Shown: positions 43,829 to 46,714 of the stretch, one piece after another | How positions within the stretch are numbered: the first letter of the stretch is position 1 | Layout: each line of letters begins with the position of its first letter | NCBI GenBank assembly: GCA_021732845.1 | Contig: JAKFUF010000152.1 | Location: 1 to 46,714 of the forward strand | DNA: 46,714 nt | Source of the DNA: Planctomycetaceae bacterium | GTDB taxonomy: Bacteria; Planctomycetota; Planctomycetia; Planctomycetales; Planctomycetaceae | Direction: 5' to 3' | Translations under genes and position numbers: made by a program | The notes under the pieces: model-generated | What the model saw: only the letters and a program-made list of their open reading frames with translations | What the model was told of the DNA's origin: nothing | Databases searched by the model: none

Positions 43829-44131
43829 CGAAATAACGGTCAGAAGATAACGGTCAAAGACATCGGCACGGCCAGGGTGTCAGGTTATCACACCCGCCGC
43901 CGGTCCGCACCCGCCCAAGAGACTCCACCCGGGAGATTCCGCGCCGAGTTGCTGTCGTTGCTGTCGCTGGTCGCCTTGAGATTCAATCGGGGAGTGTGTA
44001 GCATTTTGAAACGGGTGCCGAATCAAGAGAGGGGTTTGGCTTGGCCACGTTGTCCGTTCGGGCCGCTGCGGACCTTCCCGAGCTTCGACAGAAACGACCA
44101 TTGCAATTGATGTTACGGGTCAGACGCGCCA
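43829..44131. other. 303-bp divergent intergenic region
   Basis: It separates the leftward membrane protein from the rightward kinase. Besides the paired ATAACGGTCA direct repeat at its left end I see no gene and no clear hairpin. It should hold both promoters. Confidence 0.55.
43833..43856. promoter_or_regulatory. Paired ATAACGGTCA direct repeat, possible operator
   Basis: ATAACGGTCA occurs at 43833-43842 and again at 43847-43856, a spacing of 14 bases. It lies 4-28 bases upstream of the ATG of the membrane protein gene. It could be a binding site for a regulator, for example the LuxR-type protein encoded in the same group, or simply a chance duplication. Confidence 0.4.
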
Positions 44132-46021
44132 ATGCCCAAGCGTTGCCCTCATTGCAGTTCGGTGATCGACATGGCCGATGTCGCCCCGGGGTCGGCGATT
44201 TGCCCCGGTTGCGGCCGGGAGGTGCGGTCCACCCATTCCATGCAGCGGTTGGACGAGACGCGCGTGGGCGGCGAAAAGTCGGCGCAGATCACGATCACGT
44301 ACCAAAAGAACGCGGAAGATTTCGCGAAGAATGCCGGCGTCCTCCCCAAAGCTTTGGGCCGCTATGAGTTGCTCGAAGAATTGGGCTCCGGGGCGTTTGG
44401 GCGGGTGTTTCGGGGCCACGACACCGAACTGCGGCGGACAGTGGCCATCAAGATCCTCAAGAAAGAGCAGTTCGCCTCGCAGGCCGATCTGGACAGCTTC
44501 TTTGAGGAAGCGCGTCTTATGGCCAGTGTGCATCATCCCGGCATCGTCATGGTGCATGATGTCGGGACCGATCAGGGGCTGGACTACATCGTCACCCAGC
44601 ACGTCGCCGGTGGCACGCTTCACGACCGATTGTCACGCGGCGCCCTCACCCACACGGAATCCGCGGAGCTGATCAGTCAATGTGCCCGGGCCGTTCATGC
44701 GGCCCACCGGGTCCAGCTCTACCACCGCGACTTGAAGCCCAGAAACATCCTGCTGGATGAGCAGGGCCGGGCCGTTGTCGCGGATTTCGGACTGGCGATC
44801 CGCCGCCGCGACCAGAATGACCGGGTTGGCGAAATCTCGGGCTCGGCCAATTTCATGGCTCCCGAACAGGTTCGGGGAGACGTGAACTTGATCGATGGGC
44901 GAACGGACTTGTGGGCGCTGGGTGTCATCCTCTACCTGATGCTGACGAACGAGTTGCCGTTTCAGGGATCGATGCACTCCCTCATCACGGACATTCAAAA
45001 GCGTGTTCCCGTGCCGCCGCGGCAGCTCAACGAGTCCATCCCGCGCGAACTGGAACAGATTTGCCTGAAGTGTCTCGAAAAAACGATGGGCAACCGCTAC
45101 TCCACCGCCTTCGACCTGGCGGAGGACCTGGACCGGTGGCTCACGAGCCGGCCAGGTTCAGCTCACGAGGTTTTCGAACTGCCGACCGTCAAAACGATGG
45201 CGGCACCATCCGCGCCGGCCGACGCGCCACCGACTCGGCGGCCCCCCTGGCGAAACATTCTGGTGTCGCTGGTAATCCTCGCCGGGTTGGGGTGGATTGC
45301 CCACGGTCTGTATTTCAGCGCGCCGAATTCGACGACGGGGGACAAACCACCGGATCCGTTCCGCGTGGATGAAGTGGCGGTGGTCAGGCGGCCCTTCACA
45401 TTACTTGAAGTTGCGCCCAAACCCACCGTGTGGCCAGACAAGGAGGCCATCACAACAGCCCGCTGGTTCTTTGATGAAAAGCATCAGGAACTCCTGGTGG
45501 ACGTTCCCGAGGTTGGCCTGATGGGACTTGGCCAGACAGGTTCCCAGAATTTTCGCATCCGCTCGGCCGTCAGCTTGAACTCCACCGTGGGTACCGCAGG
45601 TATCTTCTGGGGCCACAAAGAGGGTGTCAGCAAACTTGGTGTCAAGGAATGGAAATGCCATGCCGTGGTCGTCGAGGGAATTCTCGTCCCGCGACTGGGG
45701 CAGGTGAAAAACAAGCTCTGCTACCGTGAGATCACATTTACCGAAGCCCCAGGGTTCGCAGTGCCGGGCATGTCCAGTCATCCCTACCTGTCGACCGACG
45801 TGATCATCAGCAATCCGGGTGAACTGGTACTCACCGTACATCAGGACCGGCTGACAAACATCCAATGGGGTGGCCAGGACTTTTCCAGCATCTTGGAAAA
45901 GCAGGCTGGATCACTCCCCATTGAACTCAACAGTCAGGGAGTTTTTGGCGTTCTGGCACTCGGCACTTCAGCAGTGTTCAGTGATGCGCGCGTGACGTTG
46001 TTCGAGAAGTTCTCCGATTAA
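44132..46021 (+). CDS. Zinc-ribbon Ser/Thr protein kinase with extracytoplasmic domain
   Basis: 629 residues. The N-terminus is a zinc ribbon (Cys5, Cys8, Cys24, Cys27). The kinase domain starts near residue 76: LLEELGSGAFGRVFRG (P-loop), VAIKILKK (Lys), LYHRDLKPRNILLD (catalytic Asp), VVADFGLAI (DFG), FMAPEQV. A Pro-rich linker and one transmembrane helix (NILVSLVILAGLGWIAHGLYF, about 373-393) follow. The extracytoplasmic ~235 residues are beta-rich (SQNFRIRSAVSLNSTVGTAGIFWGH) and may be concanavalin-A-like, a sensor for glycans or other ligands. A further gene begins 23 bases after its stop on the same strand. Confidence 0.92.
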   Translation: MPKRCPHCSSVIDMADVAPGSAICPGCGREVRSTHSMQRLDETRVGGEKSAQITITYQKNAEDFAKNAGVLPKALGRYELLEELGSGAFGRVFRGHDTELRRTVAIKILKKEQFASQADLDSFFEEARLMASVHHPGIVMVHDVGTDQGLDYIVTQHVAGGTLHDRLSRGALTHTESAELISQCARAVHAAHRVQLYHRDLKPRNILLDEQGRAVVADFGLAIRRRDQNDRVGEISGSANFMAPEQVRGDVNLIDGRTDLWALGVILYLMLTNELPFQGSMHSLITDIQKRVPVPPRQLNESIPRELEQICLKCLEKTMGNRYSTAFDLAEDLDRWLTSRPGSAHEVFELPTVKTMAAPSAPADAPPTRRPPWRNILVSLVILAGLGWIAHGLYFSAPNSTTGDKPPDPFRVDEVAVVRRPFTLLEVAPKPTVWPDKEAITTARWFFDEKHQELLVDVPEVGLMGLGQTGSQNFRIRSAVSLNSTVGTAGIFWGHKEGVSKLGVKEWKCHAVVVEGILVPRLGQVKNKLCYREITFTEAPGFAVPGMSSHPYLSTDVIISNPGELVLTVHQDRLTNIQWGGQDFSSILEKQAGSLPIELNSQGVFGVLALGTSAVFSDARVTLFEKFSD

Positions 46022-46044
46022 ATTGGGCCACAATGGAGAAGCTG

Positions 46045-46714
46045 ATGAGTACACTGCGATTAGAATCGATCACAACCATCGATGTGGAAATCACGAGCGT
46101 CTCAGTGATCAAGGTGTCGGGCACGGCCACGCGAGTCTTGGCAAACGGAAACCCGGCCACCTTGGCGAGCATTCGCGTCCTCTGCAAGCCGTTTTCTGGT
46201 GCCACACCGCCCACTGCCCCCACCGAAACTGACTGGACCAGTTCCACCTGTCCTCAGGTTCCCTCTGGCAATCTCACACATTCTGGTGCAAATCACACTT
46301 GGTGGATCACTCCGATTGTGGGCACGGGGGGAGAGACCAACCGATTTTACGCCCGCGCCGAGTGGATCCTTTCCATGTGGCCAGAGGAGAGGTCGATTGA
46401 ATATGCGACTCCCGTGGATGTTGAGGTAGAAGATGTGAAGAGGCTTGGCGCGAAGGCCGAGGTGGAGGAGAAGCAAGCTCCAGATCCGCTGTTCGCGGAT
46501 GTGCTGCCGATATGCGCCCAGAAGGGATGGTTGCTCTATGAGATCCCAGCCCCACTGGTGAAATTCGGAGCACGCCTCATGCTGAATGCGACAACGCCCC
46601 TGCGCGCAATGGACATAGGCATCGCAGCCACGGATGTGGACTGGAATATTGGCCACATCGGCATCCCCCTCATCGGGATTCGTCGGGCCTCCGGCCCCGT
46701 GCTGGCCCCCGCCC
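46045..46714 (+). CDS. Unknown beta-rich protein, cut by right window edge
   Basis: Open frame of at least 223 codons from the ATG at 46045, preceded by GGAG at 46035-46038; an in-frame ATG at 46033 is the alternative. The N-terminal ~130 residues are beta-rich (LESITTIDVEITSVSVIKVSG, VLANGNPATLASIRVLCKPFSG, NHTWWITPIVGTGGETNRFYARAEW). A linker with VEVEDVKRLGAKAEVEEKQ follows, then GWLLYEIPAPLVKFGARLMLN and DIGIAATDVDWNIGHIGI. No family recognised; no signal peptide seen. It is 23 bp downstream of the Ser/Thr kinase and so probably in the same transcript, perhaps its target or an adhesin-like partner. Codon use is less GC-biased than in the kinase. Confidence 0.65.
   Translation, partial: MSTLRLESITTIDVEITSVSVIKVSGTATRVLANGNPATLASIRVLCKPFSGATPPTAPTETDWTSSTCPQVPSGNLTHSGANHTWWITPIVGTGGETNRFYARAEWILSMWPEERSIEYATPVDVEVEDVKRLGAKAEVEEKQAPDPLFADVLPICAQKGWLLYEIPAPLVKFGARLMLNATTPLRAMDIGIAATDVDWNIGHIGIPLIGIRRASGPVLAPA

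Noticed and set aside
42605-44110. A 501-residue plus-strand frame opposite the membrane protein gene
   Set aside because: It is extremely rich in Arg, Gln, His and Pro, as expected for the antisense of a GC-rich membrane protein, and runs into the intergenic region.
1-46714. CRISPR array or diversity-generating retroelement near the LamG gene
   Set aside because: No regularly spaced repeats, no reverse transcriptase and no template/variable repeat pair were seen in the window.

Overview
The window looks like a piece of a planctomycete chromosome (Planctomycetota, probably Planctomycetales). The reasons are the gene families: a DUF1501 protein with a Tat motif, an NPCBM protein, a secreted sulfatase, a long operon of von Willebrand A (VWA) and DUF4175-type proteins, a zinc-ribbon Ser/Thr kinase with one membrane segment, and a LamG protein of the type common in this phylum. 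Most of the window is GC-rich with GC-rich third codon positions. The first ~2.9 kb is visibly more AT-rich.

Layout. 1-2.3 kb is an accessory, phage-like segment: a LamG protein cut by the left edge, a small structural-looking protein coupled to it by an ATGA overlap, an HNH endonuclease, and a tandem-domain protein that a one-base change in a T10 tract would fuse to the endonuclease. 2.3-2.95 kb is a non-coding repeat block. 2.97-10.3 kb is metabolic: KDPG/KHG aldolase divergent from an MFS transporter-sulfatase pair, MetX, a NADAR protein, tRNA-Glu and an Ldh_2 oxidoreductase. 10.4-27.3 kb is a leftward run of ten genes: an alpha/alpha-toroid protein, a BatA-like VWA protein, an Rpn-type PD-(D/E)XK nuclease, a small partner, a second VWA protein, a DUF4175-like protein, a Lys/Pro/Gly-rich coiled-coil protein, a TPR-like secreted protein, an NPCBM protein and a DUF1501 protein. 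27.5-32.7 kb has a SnoaL-like protein, a YicG/TRIC channel, a small secreted protein and the translation cluster rpsB-tsf-pyrH, then dtd. 32.8-38.7 kb has a class-III aminotransferase, an SRPBCC protein, an unknown 347-residue protein, a DHFR/RibD-like reductase and an ArnT-like glycosyltransferase. 38.9-43.8 kb is a leftward regulatory group: membrane protein, NHL-repeat protein, LuxR-type regulator, the decayed end of a cheB gene, and a REC-HisKA-HATPase-REC hybrid kinase. 44.1 kb to the right edge holds the Ser/Thr kinase and an unknown gene cut by the edge.

The most unusual item is the nuclease pair at 21.6-23.1 kb inside the VWA operon. The nuclease start codon directly follows the stop codon of the upstream VWA gene. 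Its neighbour appears to be built from two copies of the nuclease's own C-terminal helical domain and has no nuclease domain. That arrangement suggests a toxin-like nuclease with a separately encoded inhibitor or regulator. This is inference from visible sequence similarity and was not tested. Other points of interest are the HNH/tandem-domain frameshift, the EF-hand pair inside the BatA-like protein, the cheB remnant and several intergenic palindromes.
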